From an uncultured Chlorobiaceae bacterium (GTDB lineage Bacteria; Bacteroidota; Chlorobiia; Chlorobiales; Chlorobiaceae): a DNA stretch of 64,000 nt. Both the position numbers and the translations under genes were made by a program. The notes beneath the pieces were generated by a model. That model was not told where the DNA came from and did no database searches. It saw only the letters and a program-made list of their open reading frames with translations. Shown here piece by piece: positions 47,127 to 56,782 of the stretch. The stretch spans positions 48,263-112,262 of the forward strand of contig CAIJGA010000013.1 of NCBI GenBank assembly GCA_903820085.1, read 5' to 3'. Every line of letters begins with the position of its first letter. The stretch's first letter is position 1.

Positions 47127-48514
47127 AACGGTAACTGATGAACGCATTCTTTAAACTGTATCCCGCGGTCCTCAAAATTTTTGAACATGTCAAAACTCGC
47201 GCACCCAGGCGAAAAAAGGACCGTCTGACCTGCCTTGGCAGCATCACGGGCAAGCAGAACGGCATGTTCAAGTGAAGTCGCCGCTTTGATGGCAACAATG
47301 CCCTTAAAGGCCGAAAGAATCTTTTCCTGCGACTCACCAAGAGCAATGAGCAAAGAGACCTTTTGCCGGACAAGCGCGGCAATTGATGCATAATCGTTTC
47401 CTTTATCCCTTCCTCCAGCAATAAGTACCGCCGTATCGGGAACCGCAGCAAGAGCTGTACGCATGGCATTGATGTTTGTTGCTTTTGAATCATTGACCCA
47501 GTCAACCCCGTTGACGGTCATGACATATTCCTGGCGATGCTCCACGCCCTTGAACTCACTGAGAGCAAGACGAACCACCTCATTATCAATGCCCAAAGCC
47601 CTCGCAACCGCAACAGCCGCAAGCACGTTGGAGATATTGTGCCTTCCATGAAAACTGTTTTTCAGAAACTCTGATGTCAAGAGCACAGGCTCATTGCCAT
47701 CGACCGTACGGACAACAAGAGTGTCGCCCTCAAGAAAAACAAGACGGGAATCCGGCACTCCTCCGGCGACAAGTTCCATGCCAAACGGCATAATCCTGAA
47801 CGGGAAGCGCTCCTTATTGGCAAAATGTTCCCTGAGCAGAGGATCATCCTCATTATAGATAAGCGTATCCCCTGCGCCCTGGTTGGCATAAATCCTGAAC
47901 TTTGCCGCAGCATAGCGGCTGAGATCGCCGGCATAACGGTCGAGGTGATCCGGCGTAATGTTCGTAATAACGGCGACGTCAGGCCGCAACGTTGGGGAAC
48001 GCTCCAGTTGGTAGCTGCTCAACTCGACTACAGCAATATCGCCGGCATGCATATCCAGCACCATCGAAGAAAACGGCACGCCAATATTTCCGACACTGTA
48101 AGCCCTGTATCCGTTCTGAAGACCATCCTTTTCACAAATGCAATGAATAAGCGTCGATGTTGTGGTTTTTCCATCCGTACCCGTAATACCGACAATCCTT
48201 GCTTTGCAAAAACGGCTCGCGATCTCGATCTCACTAAAGAGCGGAATGCTTCTGGCCTGCATGGTTTTTACAACCTCGGCATAAGGCGGAATTCCAGGAC
48301 TGATGACACAAAAATCAACGTCGTACACTCGCTCCGAATGACCCGCCTGTTCGAAGGGGATCTGCAACTCCCGGAGACGCTCTGCCTCCTCCGCTCCGAT
48401 CCTGCCAAGCTCGCTGACCAGCACCGTTGCACCCTGGCACCGGAGCAGTTCCGCAGCAGCAATGCCGCTTTTCCCTGCTCCAATAACCGATACCCGTTTA
48501 CCCTTCAGATCCAT
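47120..48514 (-). CDS. murD: UDP-N-acetylmuramoylalanine-D-glutamate ligase
   Basis: MurD (464 aa) adds D-Glu to UDP-MurNAc-L-Ala. The N-terminal [17 protein letters not shown], the P-loop [15 protein letters not shown] (near 110-124), [10 protein letters not shown] and the C-terminal [18 protein letters not shown] are all family marks. The length is normal. It lies 7 bases after mraY and overlaps ftsW. Confidence 0.96.
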   Translation of the reverse strand: MDLKGKRVSVIGAGKSGIAAAELLRCQGATVLVSELGRIGAEEAERLRELQIPFEQAGHSERVYDVDFCVISPGIPPYAEVVKTMQARSIPLFSEIEIASRFCKARIVGITGTDGKTTTSTLIHCICEKDGLQNGYRAYSVGNIGVPFSSMVLDMHAGDIAVVELSSYQLERSPTLRPDVAVITNITPDHLDRYAGDLSRYAAAKFRIYANQGAGDTLIYNEDDPLLREHFANKERFPFRIMPFGMELVAGGVPDSRLVFLEGDTLVVRTVDGNEPVLLTSEFLKNSFHGRHNISNVLAAVAVARALGIDNEVVRLALSEFKGVEHRQEYVMTVNGVDWVNDSKATNINAMRTALAAVPDTAVLIAGGRDKGNDYASIAALVRQKVSLLIALGESQEKILSAFKGIVAIKAATSLEHAVLLARDAAKAGQTVLFSPGCASFDMFKNFEDRGIQFKECVHQLPLW

Positions 48515-48521
48515 AACTATG

Positions 48522-49628
48522 TTACCTGAGTTTTAACGTCATAAGGCTGGCAAGAAAAAAAAGAATGGTCAAAATCCAGAACCTGATCACAATTTTTTGT
48601 TCAGCCCAACCTTTCAACTGAAAATGGTGATGAAGAGGCGCCATCAAAAAAATCCGTTGACCCTGTCCATACCTCATTTTCGTGTACTTGAAATAAAGTA
48701 CCTGGAGAGAGACTGAAAGTGTTTCAATAAAAAATATACCGGCAATCAACGGCAAGAGCAGTTCCTGCTTGATCAACAGTGCGATAACGGCAATGGCACT
48801 GCCGAGAGCAAGAGAGCCGGTATCGCCCATGATAATCTCGGCCGGATTGGAGTTGAACCACAAAAAACCCACACAGGCCATAGCAATCGCTATGCTGACC
48901 ACGGCAACCTCCCCGCCTCCGGGAATAAAGGGAATATTGAGGTAGGCAGCATAGACCGCATTTCCTGCAAGGTAGGAAAAAGCGCCAAGACCCATAACCA
49001 CAATAGCCGAACTTCCTGCAGCAAGACCGTCAAGGCCGTCGGTCAGGTTGACCGCATTCGATACAGCGGTAATGATAAAGATGACAATCGGAATGTACAA
49101 ATAACCGTAATCCAGAGTCAGATGCTTGAAAAAAGGGACTGTTGTCGTAGAAAGGAGCACTGAAAAAACCGGATCAAACCAAGTGTAGAGCCCAATCACC
49201 AGGCCGAGTGTGACCTGCCCGATAAGCTTGTAACGAGCCGAAAGCCCCCCCTTGATTTTCAGGACAACCTTTCGGTAGTCATCAATAAAACCAATGATCC
49301 CCATCCAAAGAATGGCTAACATGATCAGCCAGACGTGCGGATCAATGAATTTTGACCAGAGCAATACAGAAAGTTCAATGGAAAAGATAATAAGCAACCC
49401 TCCCATCGTCGGCAACGCCTTTTTCTTTTTATGCTCCGGCGGAGCTTCCTCCTTGATGGGTTCAATAAAACGGGATTTCAAGTACCGGATAAATCCAGGA
49501 CCCACAAAAAGAATAATCAGCAAAGCCGTAATTCCTGCCGCGCTTGCCCTGAACGTGAGATACTCAATAACATGCAGTCCCGGGGGATCGAATATATCGT
49601 CTATGTACTTCAACAGATAATAAAGCAT
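48522..49628 (-). CDS. mraY: Phospho-N-acetylmuramoyl-pentapeptide transferase
   Basis: MraY (368 aa) moves phospho-MurNAc-pentapeptide to undecaprenyl phosphate, making lipid I. Ten membrane helices are suggested. Active-site segments are [13 protein letters not shown] (near 68-80), the Asp pair in [18 protein letters not shown] with its Mg2+ Asp, and [13 protein letters not shown]; the [13 protein letters not shown] loop is the usual C-terminal His motif. It fits the normal dcw order after murF. Confidence 0.97.
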   Translation of the reverse strand: MLYYLLKYIDDIFDPPGLHVIEYLTFRASAAGITALLIILFVGPGFIRYLKSRFIEPIKEEAPPEHKKKKALPTMGGLLIIFSIELSVLLWSKFIDPHVWLIMLAILWMGIIGFIDDYRKVVLKIKGGLSARYKLIGQVTLGLVIGLYTWFDPVFSVLLSTTTVPFFKHLTLDYGYLYIPIVIFIITAVSNAVNLTDGLDGLAAGSSAIVVMGLGAFSYLAGNAVYAAYLNIPFIPGGGEVAVVSIAIAMACVGFLWFNSNPAEIIMGDTGSLALGSAIAVIALLIKQELLLPLIAGIFFIETLSVSLQVLYFKYTKMRYGQGQRIFLMAPLHHHFQLKGWAEQKIVIRFWILTILFFLASLMTLKLR

Positions 49629-49637
49629 ACCGTATTC

Positions 49638-51071
49638 TTACCTTGTTATGGTTCTTGCGTTAATGAGTGCCTCAACAACCTGCTCAAGTTTCATTCCTCT
49701 TGACCCTTTGAAAAGCAGAATATCACCATCCCGCAACACGGTCAGCAATGCCCCAAGAAGTTCTTCCCGGTTCTCGAAATGACCCCTGAAAACTTTTGGA
49801 GCCTCAAGGCCAAAAATCCGGGCACTCTCTCCAAAGGTAAAGAGCAGGTCAACTGAGCTCTGCTGAATATAGCGGCCAATAGCTTCATGTTCAACATCAC
49901 CGGCCACTCCAAGTTCAAGCATATCACCCAGAACCGCAACCCTATGGCCTGTGCATGGCATATCACAAAGCGCGTCAATTGCCCTGCGCATGGAATCCGA
50001 ATTGGCATTGTAGGTATCATTGAGGATTCTGATCCCGCACGAATCCACAACCTCAAGCCGTTTCCAGCCCGGAGCAGGTACAAGACGCTCAAGTCCCTCC
50101 CGGATCTGGCGGAGCGAAAGACCGAAATGCTGCCCTACTGCAGCAGCGGCAATGGCATTGATGACATTGTGCTTTCCGGTAAAGTTCAACGTTACCGCTT
50201 CTGTGCCAGAAGCGGAACATAACCGAAAAGAGATCATACCCTCCCTGTTGACCGAAATATTCTCTGCCCAACAGGTATGTGCTGCAATGTTGGCAACGCC
50301 ATAGCAGATGCTCCCGGAAAGCCCGGCACCAGCCGCGTTGAGCCAGGGATCATCGGAATTGACAAAAGCGGCGCCTCCGTTCTGGCGCAGATAATCGAAT
50401 AGCTGGGTTTCAGCCGCAGCAACTCCGTCAAGATCAAGAAGAAACTCCAGATGCTCATGGCCGATATTCGTCAAAAGAGCATGGGTCGGCTTTACAATTT
50501 CAGCCAGCAATGCCATCTCTCCCGGATGATTGATGCCCATCTCGACAACCGCAATCTCCGTATCAGACCGAAGCTGCAACAGAGTCAAAGGCACGCCAAG
50601 ATGGTTGTTCCGGTTGCCCTGGCTCATATGAACTGTAAAGCCGGTTCCAAGAACCGATGCAACCATCTCCTTGGTGGTGGTTTTTCCATTACTGCCACCG
50701 ACAGCCACAACAGGAATCGAAAATTTGCTTCTGTACAGCGTGGCGAGCAACTGCAGACCTGCGACCGTGTCGTCGGTTACAATAAACCCTTTTCCGGATG
50801 GCGGTTCCACAGAGCCCTGCGCCTCATGCCACTCGCGGCTGACCATTGCCCAGCACGCGCCTTTGTCAAAAACAGTACCAATAAAGTCATGTCCGTCGGC
50901 ATTCTCACCCTTCAGGGCAATAAAAAGCTCTCCGCCCTTTACCTCTCTTGAATCAATGACCACGACTGGCGAGGCAAGGTCCCGGGGCGGGCCCTCCAAG
51001 CCTCCGACAACAACCTCTCCAACCTTCCGAAAATCATCAACTGTCAGCACGCCATTCGCGTTTACTTGCAC
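49638..51071 (-). CDS. murF: UDP-MurNAc-tripeptide-D-alanyl-D-alanine ligase
   Basis: MurF (477 aa) adds D-Ala-D-Ala to complete the pentapeptide. The P-loop VGGSNGKTTTKEMVASVL lies near 125-142, with MGINHPGEM and NIGHEHLEFL after it and NDTYNANSDSMRRAID in the C-terminal ligase domain. The start overlaps the murE end by 10 bases. The D-Ala-D-Ala itself must come from a ddl outside this window. Confidence 0.96.
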   Translation of the reverse strand: MQVNANGVLTVDDFRKVGEVVVGGLEGPPRDLASPVVVIDSREVKGGELFIALKGENADGHDFIGTVFDKGACWAMVSREWHEAQGSVEPPSGKGFIVTDDTVAGLQLLATLYRSKFSIPVVAVGGSNGKTTTKEMVASVLGTGFTVHMSQGNRNNHLGVPLTLLQLRSDTEIAVVEMGINHPGEMALLAEIVKPTHALLTNIGHEHLEFLLDLDGVAAAETQLFDYLRQNGGAAFVNSDDPWLNAAGAGLSGSICYGVANIAAHTCWAENISVNREGMISFRLCSASGTEAVTLNFTGKHNVINAIAAAAVGQHFGLSLRQIREGLERLVPAPGWKRLEVVDSCGIRILNDTYNANSDSMRRAIDALCDMPCTGHRVAVLGDMLELGVAGDVEHEAIGRYIQQSSVDLLFTFGESARIFGLEAPKVFRGHFENREELLGALLTVLRDGDILLFKGSRGMKLEQVVEALINARTITR

Positions 51072-52621
51072 GCCATCTCCTTCTCCGGATATCCGGAAGC
51101 ATTTTCCTGCATATATTTTTTTATAAATTCCTGATCAGAAAAAAAATGTTTCTCTCCTGCTATCTCCTGATACTTTTCATGCCCTTTTCCTGCCACGAGA
51201 AGAACATCACCCTCTCTGAGCATCAAAACAGCCTCCCTGATGGCTTCGGCCCGGTCAGTGATCCTCAGGTGATCACCACCGGGAATGCCTCGCTCAATTT
51301 CATCAAGAATTAGCTCAGGCTTTTCGTCCCGGGGATTGTCCGAGGTAATGATGACCTGATCGGCCAATTCGGAAGCAATACGACCCATTTCAGGACGTTT
51401 TAAGCGATCTCTGTTGCCCCCGCATCCAAAAACCACAATGAGCCGGGAACCCTCAGGCTTGAGCCTGCGCAACGTATCAAGCGCTTTGAAAAGCGCATCC
51501 GGAGTATGTGCATAATCCACAAAAGCGCACCCTAACTGACCTTGCTCTCCGACTCTTTCCATACGCCCCTCAACCGCGGAGACCGCTGAAAGGGATCGGC
51601 AAATCTCTTCGGGAGCAAGCCCCATTCCGGTACCGATAGCCGTAGCTTCAAGCACATTCATGACATTGAAAACGCCCGGCAGCCCGACCCGCATCGTCAT
51701 ACGGGCATTAGGGAAATGAAGGACAACCGTACTTGACGAAATAGTGCTCTCAAGAATGTCCGCCTCAAAAATCCTGCTGCACTGAAGCCGGTCACGGGAC
51801 TTTGGCTGCAACGAGCAGCAGTATATTTTATCCGGCGCTACCCGAGCTGCCATCTGCGCGGCCCAGGGATCATCACTGTTAAAGACCGCAAACCCTTCCG
51901 GGGAGAGCTGGTCAAAGAGTCGCTGCTTGGCTGAAGCATACTCCTGCATGGATTCATGAAAGTCAAGATGCTCCATGGTCAAATTGGTAAAGAGTGCGGC
52001 ATGAAACCGGATGCCAAAGACCCTTTGCAGCACAAGAGCATGAGAAGACACCTCCATGACAGCCGCCCTGCATCCCGCTTCCACCATCTGGCGGAAGAGC
52101 GCGTGCAGACCAGGAGCCTCCGGAGTTGTCCGGTCAAGCGGTATATCACGGTCTCCAATCCGGCAGAGATTGGTGCCGATATAACCTGCCGGAATGCCAT
52201 TGGCATTCAGCATTGCCGTGATCAGCTTTGCGGTCGTCGTTTTACCGTTCGTACCGGTTACCCCGATAATCAGCAACCGGTCAGAGGCTTTTCCATAAAA
52301 AATCCTTGCAGCCTCAGCCAGGGCTTTTCTTGCATCGGAGACCTTGATATAGAGGCAGGAAGAGGTGATATCAGGAGGAAGGTCCTCGCAGATAACGGCA
52401 ACAGCGCCACGCTCTATCGCACTGCCGATAAAGCGATATCCATCAGTACAATAACCTTGTATTGCAACAAAAAGCGAACCAGGAACGACCTCTCGCGAAT
52501 CACAGATAACCATACCGATCGCCCCTCCCAAAAGGGTATTTCCCGCAAGTGCCTCAAAGGAGACTCCCTTAAGCACCTCAGCCAGCTGCACCTCAGCGGG
52601 ACACTCTACCGGGACCGTCAT
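51062..52621 (-). CDS. murE: UDP-MurNAc-tripeptide synthetase (meso-diaminopimelate-adding)
   Basis: MurE (519 aa) adds the third residue of the stem peptide. The P-loop is TGTNGKTTT (122-130), and Lys232 in YASAKQRLFDQL is the carbamylated lysine. The specificity loop reads DNPRDE at 428-433; the DNPR form marks enzymes that use meso-diaminopimelate rather than lysine, so the peptidoglycan should be of the Gram-negative DAP type. It overlaps ftsI by four bases and murF by 10. Confidence 0.96.
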   Translation of the reverse strand: MTVPVECPAEVQLAEVLKGVSFEALAGNTLLGGAIGMVICDSREVVPGSLFVAIQGYCTDGYRFIGSAIERGAVAVICEDLPPDITSSCLYIKVSDARKALAEAARIFYGKASDRLLIIGVTGTNGKTTTAKLITAMLNANGIPAGYIGTNLCRIGDRDIPLDRTTPEAPGLHALFRQMVEAGCRAAVMEVSSHALVLQRVFGIRFHAALFTNLTMEHLDFHESMQEYASAKQRLFDQLSPEGFAVFNSDDPWAAQMAARVAPDKIYCCSLQPKSRDRLQCSRIFEADILESTISSSTVVLHFPNARMTMRVGLPGVFNVMNVLEATAIGTGMGLAPEEICRSLSAVSAVEGRMERVGEQGQLGCAFVDYAHTPDALFKALDTLRRLKPEGSRLIVVFGCGGNRDRLKRPEMGRIASELADQVIITSDNPRDEKPELILDEIERGIPGGDHLRITDRAEAIREAVLMLREGDVLLVAGKGHEKYQEIAGEKHFFSDQEFIKKYMQENASGYPEKEMACK

Positions 52622-54663
52622 GGGGATTTTCTTTTTAGATTCCTTGAAGCAAGCGTCACTCCTATAATTTTCTTTTGTACAACCCTGCTGCCAGAAGCAA
52701 TGCTCTGGTCAGCAACAACCCCGTCAACATCTCCCGAATACTTCATCTCAAGATTAAGCCATTTCAACAAGCGCTGGGCATCACGCCCCCTAAAGCCCCG
52801 AAGTTCAGGAACGACCACCGTCATAATAGAATCAATGCTTGACTTCTCAGAAGAATATATGGCAAGGTTTTTCTGCATCTCCTCCGAACATGCTATCATT
52901 CTCGTCGCGATACCGGAAAAAACCGGGGCAGCAACTGTGGCTGCGTAATAGGCCGTTTTCGGATTTTCAACTATAACAATAATCGCATATCGGGGAGTCT
53001 CAACCGGAAAGTAGCCGACAAATGAAGAGACATAGACCGGGTTGGCATACGAACCTCCGGCAGCACGCCTTGCTGTTCCCGTCTTGCCGGCAACAGTCAA
53101 TCCCGTCACCGCTGCATTTTTTGCTGTTCCGCTGTCAACAACTGCCTTGAAATATTCCTTCCCGAGATATCTCGCCGTTTCTACCGACACCACCCTCTGG
53201 ACTTTTTCAGGAACACTCTCCCGAACAACCCGGCCTTCAGCGTCAATAATTCTCTTGATAATATACGGCCTCATTAATTCCCCGTCATTGGCAATTGCCG
53301 CATAGGCCTGCAATATTTGCAGAGGGGTGGCCATAACCTGATAGCCATATCCCATCCAGGGAAGAGTCGTCTGATCCCACTTGGAGAGCGCCCGAACCAT
53401 TCCCGGTGCCTCACCAACCAGTCCAATACCGGTTCTCTTTCCGAACCCGAAATTCCTTGTATAGGCATTGAACTTCTCGCGCCCAATCTCCAGAGCCGTC
53501 TTAGCAGCCACAATATTGCTTGAATACATGATAGCCTCTCGAAACGTAATGTTTCCGTATGGCTCATGATCCCTGATCTTGAGATTAAAGATGGGCATAA
53601 CCCCGTGATTGGCAAACACCATATCGTTCGCCTTTCTATTCAGAACTTCCGTTGCGGCGGCAGCCATAACCAGCTTGAACGTTGACCCTGGTTCATACAT
53701 TTCAGTCACCGCACGATTGCGGGAATTTTGGCGGGTCCATGTTGCCCGGTGATTCAGGTCAAACGTCGGGCAGTTGGCCATGGCAAGAATTTCTCCGGAA
53801 CGGACATCCATGACAATGCTTGCTGCTGCATCGGCATTAAAGGTATTGACCGCCTTTGCAAGTTCATCCTCAACGATACTCTGAATATCTCCGTCAATTG
53901 TCAATTGTACCGTATTGCCTTTTATCGCATCCAGTTGCTGGGCATCAGGCGCCGGGTAACGCACTCCAGTGGCTGTCCGCTGTAAAATCCTCGTACCGTC
54001 ACGCCCTTTGAGCGCACTATTAAGCTGAAGTTCAAGCCCGCTGCTTCCATCACTTTCGCTCTGTGCACCGCCAATGGAGCCAATCACCTGAGCGGCAACA
54101 TTCAGGTAATATCGCTGCAACTCCTTGTCAAACCTGACACCGGGAAGTTTTTTTTCCATAATAAGCTGCATAATCGGCAGTGCTCTGGCGACAGGTATTT
54201 TCCTGCCAAGAACAGCCGCGCCTTTACGACGTTGCAATGCTTTAAAATAGACCAATCTGTCGCCTCCCAGATACCGGGCAAAAAGGGTCGCCACGCCCCC
54301 TGAATTATTGTATGTTTTCTGTTTGCCTTTCTTGAACTTTACCGGCTTGCCATTATCATCATACAGCGGAGTATTGCGGACAATTGCAGGATCGGCATAG
54401 AATGAGATGGATTCGATACTTTCCGCCAGCAGACGCGCATGCCTATCAAGGATTGCGCCCCGCTGAGCACGCTCAGTAACCTCACGCTCATATTGCTTGA
54501 CTGCTTGCTCCTTGTATTTCCGTGCATTGACCACCTGGATGTTCAGGAGCATGCCAATAATTGCAACAATAAACACCGAAAAAAGAAAAATCACGATGCC
54601 GAGACGCTTGACAAACTCCTTATCATCCGGTCTCTTGATGTCCTGCTGATCATTCATGAGCAA
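52618..54663 (-). CDS. ftsI: Septal penicillin-binding protein FtsI (class B PBP) with PASTA domain
   Basis: This 681-residue transpeptidase cross-links septal peptidoglycan. One membrane anchor (about 19-43) is followed by a dimerisation domain (about 60-240) and the catalytic domain with SxxK Ser327-Lys330, SSN at 381-383 and KTG at 527-529. A single PASTA domain ends the protein (about 622-681, VVPELRGFRGRDAQRLLKWL). E. coli FtsI lacks PASTA; such tails are common in Bacillota and in Bacteroidota/Chlorobi relatives. It lies 27 bases after the ftsL-like gene. Confidence 0.95.
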   Translation of the reverse strand: MLMNDQQDIKRPDDKEFVKRLGIVIFLFSVFIVAIIGMLLNIQVVNARKYKEQAVKQYEREVTERAQRGAILDRHARLLAESIESISFYADPAIVRNTPLYDDNGKPVKFKKGKQKTYNNSGGVATLFARYLGGDRLVYFKALQRRKGAAVLGRKIPVARALPIMQLIMEKKLPGVRFDKELQRYYLNVAAQVIGSIGGAQSESDGSSGLELQLNSALKGRDGTRILQRTATGVRYPAPDAQQLDAIKGNTVQLTIDGDIQSIVEDELAKAVNTFNADAAASIVMDVRSGEILAMANCPTFDLNHRATWTRQNSRNRAVTEMYEPGSTFKLVMAAAATEVLNRKANDMVFANHGVMPIFNLKIRDHEPYGNITFREAIMYSSNIVAAKTALEIGREKFNAYTRNFGFGKRTGIGLVGEAPGMVRALSKWDQTTLPWMGYGYQVMATPLQILQAYAAIANDGELMRPYIIKRIIDAEGRVVRESVPEKVQRVVSVETARYLGKEYFKAVVDSGTAKNAAVTGLTVAGKTGTARRAAGGSYANPVYVSSFVGYFPVETPRYAIIVIVENPKTAYYAATVAAPVFSGIATRMIACSEEMQKNLAIYSSEKSSIDSIMTVVVPELRGFRGRDAQRLLKWLNLEMKYSGDVDGVVADQSIASGSRVVQKKIIGVTLASRNLKRKSP

Positions 54664-54690
54664 TCCCGTTCATTTCGCCGTACAATCATT

Positions 54691-55116
54691 TCATGGCTCA
54701 AGTTCAACCGGAGGGATGCTGGTGGGCGAAAGCCCAAGTGCAGCCGCATCCCGAGCGATATTGCGAATACTATGCAATTCATCCATTTTGAGTTCCTGTG
54801 ACGTTATAACGCTGGAGGTCATCTGTATCTGTTCACGAAGCTTTTCCGTCTTCACAGCAAGACTGTTGATGGCAAGAGTGTTATAGACCTGAAATAGAAA
54901 TACTATCGCCCCGATTGGAATATACAGTAAAGACTTCGGGTGCAACAACGAACTGATATCAAACTCAAGAGTATTGCTGACCAACTCCCTCAGCCCTGAA
55001 TCCTTCCCCCCCTTGAACTCACCAAAACTCCTGGCAAGAACTACCTCATCAGCGTTCTTCCTGCGAAATTCTTTAACGCGTTGGACAAACGGACTAACGG
55101 CATTATTGGCATTCAC
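54691..55116 (-). CDS. ftsL: FtsL-like bitopic division protein
   Basis: The 141-residue protein has a cytosolic charged part (about 1-55), one helix (LLYIPIGAIVFLFQVYNTLAI, about 62-82) and a periplasmic coiled-coil-like helix with leucines at heptad spacing (SLAVKTEKLREQIQMT and beyond). This size, topology and place between rsmH and ftsI define FtsL, which holds FtsQ, FtsB and FtsW-FtsI together. Sequence identity in this family is very low, so context carries much of the call. It overlaps rsmH by 14 bases. Confidence 0.8.
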   Translation of the reverse strand: MNANNAVSPFVQRVKEFRRKNADEVVLARSFGEFKGGKDSGLRELVSNTLEFDISSLLHPKSLLYIPIGAIVFLFQVYNTLAINSLAVKTEKLREQIQMTSSVITSQELKMDELHSIRNIARDAAALGLSPTSIPPVELEP

Positions 55117-56101
55117 TGCAACCTCCTTGGCAAATTTTTTCTATAACCCTCAGCTTGGCACTTCTTGCTCTTGAGTTTAACGCTATCTCCTGCGGGGATG
55201 CAAGCAAAGGCTTACGGGTAACAGGAGTAACCGTACCCCATGCAAGCGGCTCCCTTAAACCAACCCCTTTAGGGCCCCAGTCACTCCGCGCCTTTTCGGC
55301 AAAAGCTTTTTTCACGATTCTGTCTTCAAGAGAGTGATAACTGATAACAGCCATCCTGCCATGCACCTCAAGGCAGTCAATAGCAGCATCAAGCGCACCA
55401 CGCAAAACATCAAGTTCAGCGTTCACCTCAATTCTCAATGCCTGAAACACTCTTGACAGTGTCTTGATAACTCTCTCCCCGCCATGCGCATTATCACGAA
55501 TAATTGATGCAAGCGCCTGTGTGCTGCCGACCGATCCATGCTGCTGACGGTAAGCCACAATTGCCCTCGCAATACTGCGGCTTCTGGGCTCTTCTCCATA
55601 TCGGTAAAAGAGCCTGGCAAGCTCCTTCTCGTCATATGAATTGACAATATCACCAGCACTTAACGAAGCATCAATATCCATCCGCATATCCAGCGGTCCT
55701 TCCCGCAGATAGCTGAAACCCCGTTCAGCCGTGTCAATCTGAAACGATGAAACCCCGAGATCCAGCAAAATACCTGCTACCTTCGGCTCCAGCCCTTTGC
55801 CGCTGCAAACCTTGTTAATAATACCCTTGATATCGAGGAAATTTCCTTTGACCAGGACCGAGAGCGCGTCGTACTCCTTAAGCTTGTCGCCAGCCTCCCG
55901 TAATGCTGCTTTATCCTGATCAATACCGATCAGCAGCGATCCCTCTTGAAAACCCGCATCAACAAGTGCACGCAATATCGCCAGCGAATGGCCTCCGCCA
56001 CCAAGAGTCCCATCGACATAAATACCGGGTTTTTTGACCAGAAGCGCAACGATTTCGGCGGCAAGCACCGGATCGTGAAATCTATTTTGAACCATAACCA
56101 T
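55103..56101 (-). CDS. rsmH: 16S rRNA (cytosine1402-N4)-methyltransferase
   Basis: RsmH/MraW (332 aa) methylates C1402 of 16S rRNA in the P site. The SAM site is VDGTLGGGGHSLAIL near 27-41, and GILLDLGVSSFQID, the GPLDMRMD loop and ISYHSLEDRIVK are family marks. The ATG at 56101 overlaps the mraZ stop (TAATG); another ATG at 56095 starts MVQNRFHDPVL, equally usual. An upstream start at 56179 would lie inside mraZ. Confidence 0.95.
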   Translation of the reverse strand: MVMVQNRFHDPVLAAEIVALLVKKPGIYVDGTLGGGGHSLAILRALVDAGFQEGSLLIGIDQDKAALREAGDKLKEYDALSVLVKGNFLDIKGIINKVCSGKGLEPKVAGILLDLGVSSFQIDTAERGFSYLREGPLDMRMDIDASLSAGDIVNSYDEKELARLFYRYGEEPRSRSIARAIVAYRQQHGSVGSTQALASIIRDNAHGGERVIKTLSRVFQALRIEVNAELDVLRGALDAAIDCLEVHGRMAVISYHSLEDRIVKKAFAEKARSDWGPKGVGLREPLAWGTVTPVTRKPLLASPQEIALNSRARSAKLRVIEKICQGGCSECQ

Positions 56102-56571
56102 TAAAAATACCTTCCTGCAAGTGAAGCAAAACGACCAGCATTCTCCTGCAAGAGAGCACAAAGACGCTCCGGATCCCAAATAATCATTTTTGTATCAGCT
56201 CCGATAATAATAACATCTCTGGTAATACCTGCATGATCAAGAAACTCCCTTGAAAGCGCAATCCGACCTTGACGGTCAAGCTCAACCGTTTCAAGACTTT
56301 CATACATCAATGTCTTCAGAAGGCGCTCTTCAGGGTTAAAATCAGAAAGACCGGAGATAGACTTTCTCATTCCAGCCCAAACAAACGGTTCATAAAGCTC
56401 AAGGGAACCATCAGGTGCTTTTAGAATGTAGAGTCCTTCGATATGGCCAGAAACGGCATCGCCGATACCCTCTGAAGCCGTCGCCTCGAACTTCCGGCGA
56501 AACCTTACAGGAATCATCAGTCGCCCCTTCTCATCGACGGCATGCCGCTCTTTTCCGATAAACCCAGCCAT
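56101..56571 (-). CDS. mraZ: Transcriptional regulator MraZ
   Basis: MraZ (156 aa) is a ring-forming DNA-binding protein that controls its own dcw operon. Two AbrB/MraZ repeats are seen: GKERHAVDEKGRLMIPVRFRRKF (about 6-28) and VELDRQGRIALSREFLDHAGI (about 95-115). It is the first gene of the cluster, and a matching triple repeat lies about 110 bases upstream. Confidence 0.95.
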   Translation of the reverse strand: MAGFIGKERHAVDEKGRLMIPVRFRRKFEATASEGIGDAVSGHIEGLYILKAPDGSLELYEPFVWAGMRKSISGLSDFNPEERLLKTLMYESLETVELDRQGRIALSREFLDHAGITRDVIIIGADTKMIIWDPERLCALLQENAGRFASLAGRYF

Positions 56572-56681
56572 TATGGCAATCCTGTCAGTTTACTTTGTGC
56601 AGATACGCAGACCAAACACCAGTTTATTCCCACGCTGGCAGGCATAAAAAACGAAAAAAGAGAAAAAGAGCGAAAAATGAC

Positions 56682-56706
56682 TCCCATTTTTTACCATTTT
56701 TTGCCA
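56682..56706 (-). promoter_or_regulatory. MraZ-box-like triple direct repeat
   Basis: On the minus strand TGGCA, TGGTA and TGGGA (56706-56702, 56696-56692, 56686-56682) follow each other with exactly five A between them, a strict ten-base period. Known MraZ sites are three or four TGGGA-like repeats with five-base spacers, so MraZ rings should dock on one face of this helix. It lies about 110-135 bases upstream of mraZ. Confidence 0.82.
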
Positions 56707-56728
56707 CTCTAAAATGTATAAAAAAGGA

Positions 56729-56763
56729 TGCACTAAAAAAATATTAGTCTATTTTATAGTGCA
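56729..56763. promoter_or_regulatory. Inverted repeat upstream of the NYN-domain gene
   Basis: TGCACTA (56729-56735) and TAGTGCA (56757-56763) are exact inverted arms around 21 AT-rich bases, ending 20 bases before the start of the NYN gene. It may be an operator or a hairpin in the leader. It lies next to the MraZ-box-like repeats in the shared divergent promoter region. Confidence 0.35.
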
Positions 56764-56782
56764 GTTAATACCGATATTTTGA

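Noticed and set aside
47825..48529. 234-codon open frame on the plus strand antisense to murD.
   Set aside because: MurD is complete on the other strand; this is a codon-bias shadow.
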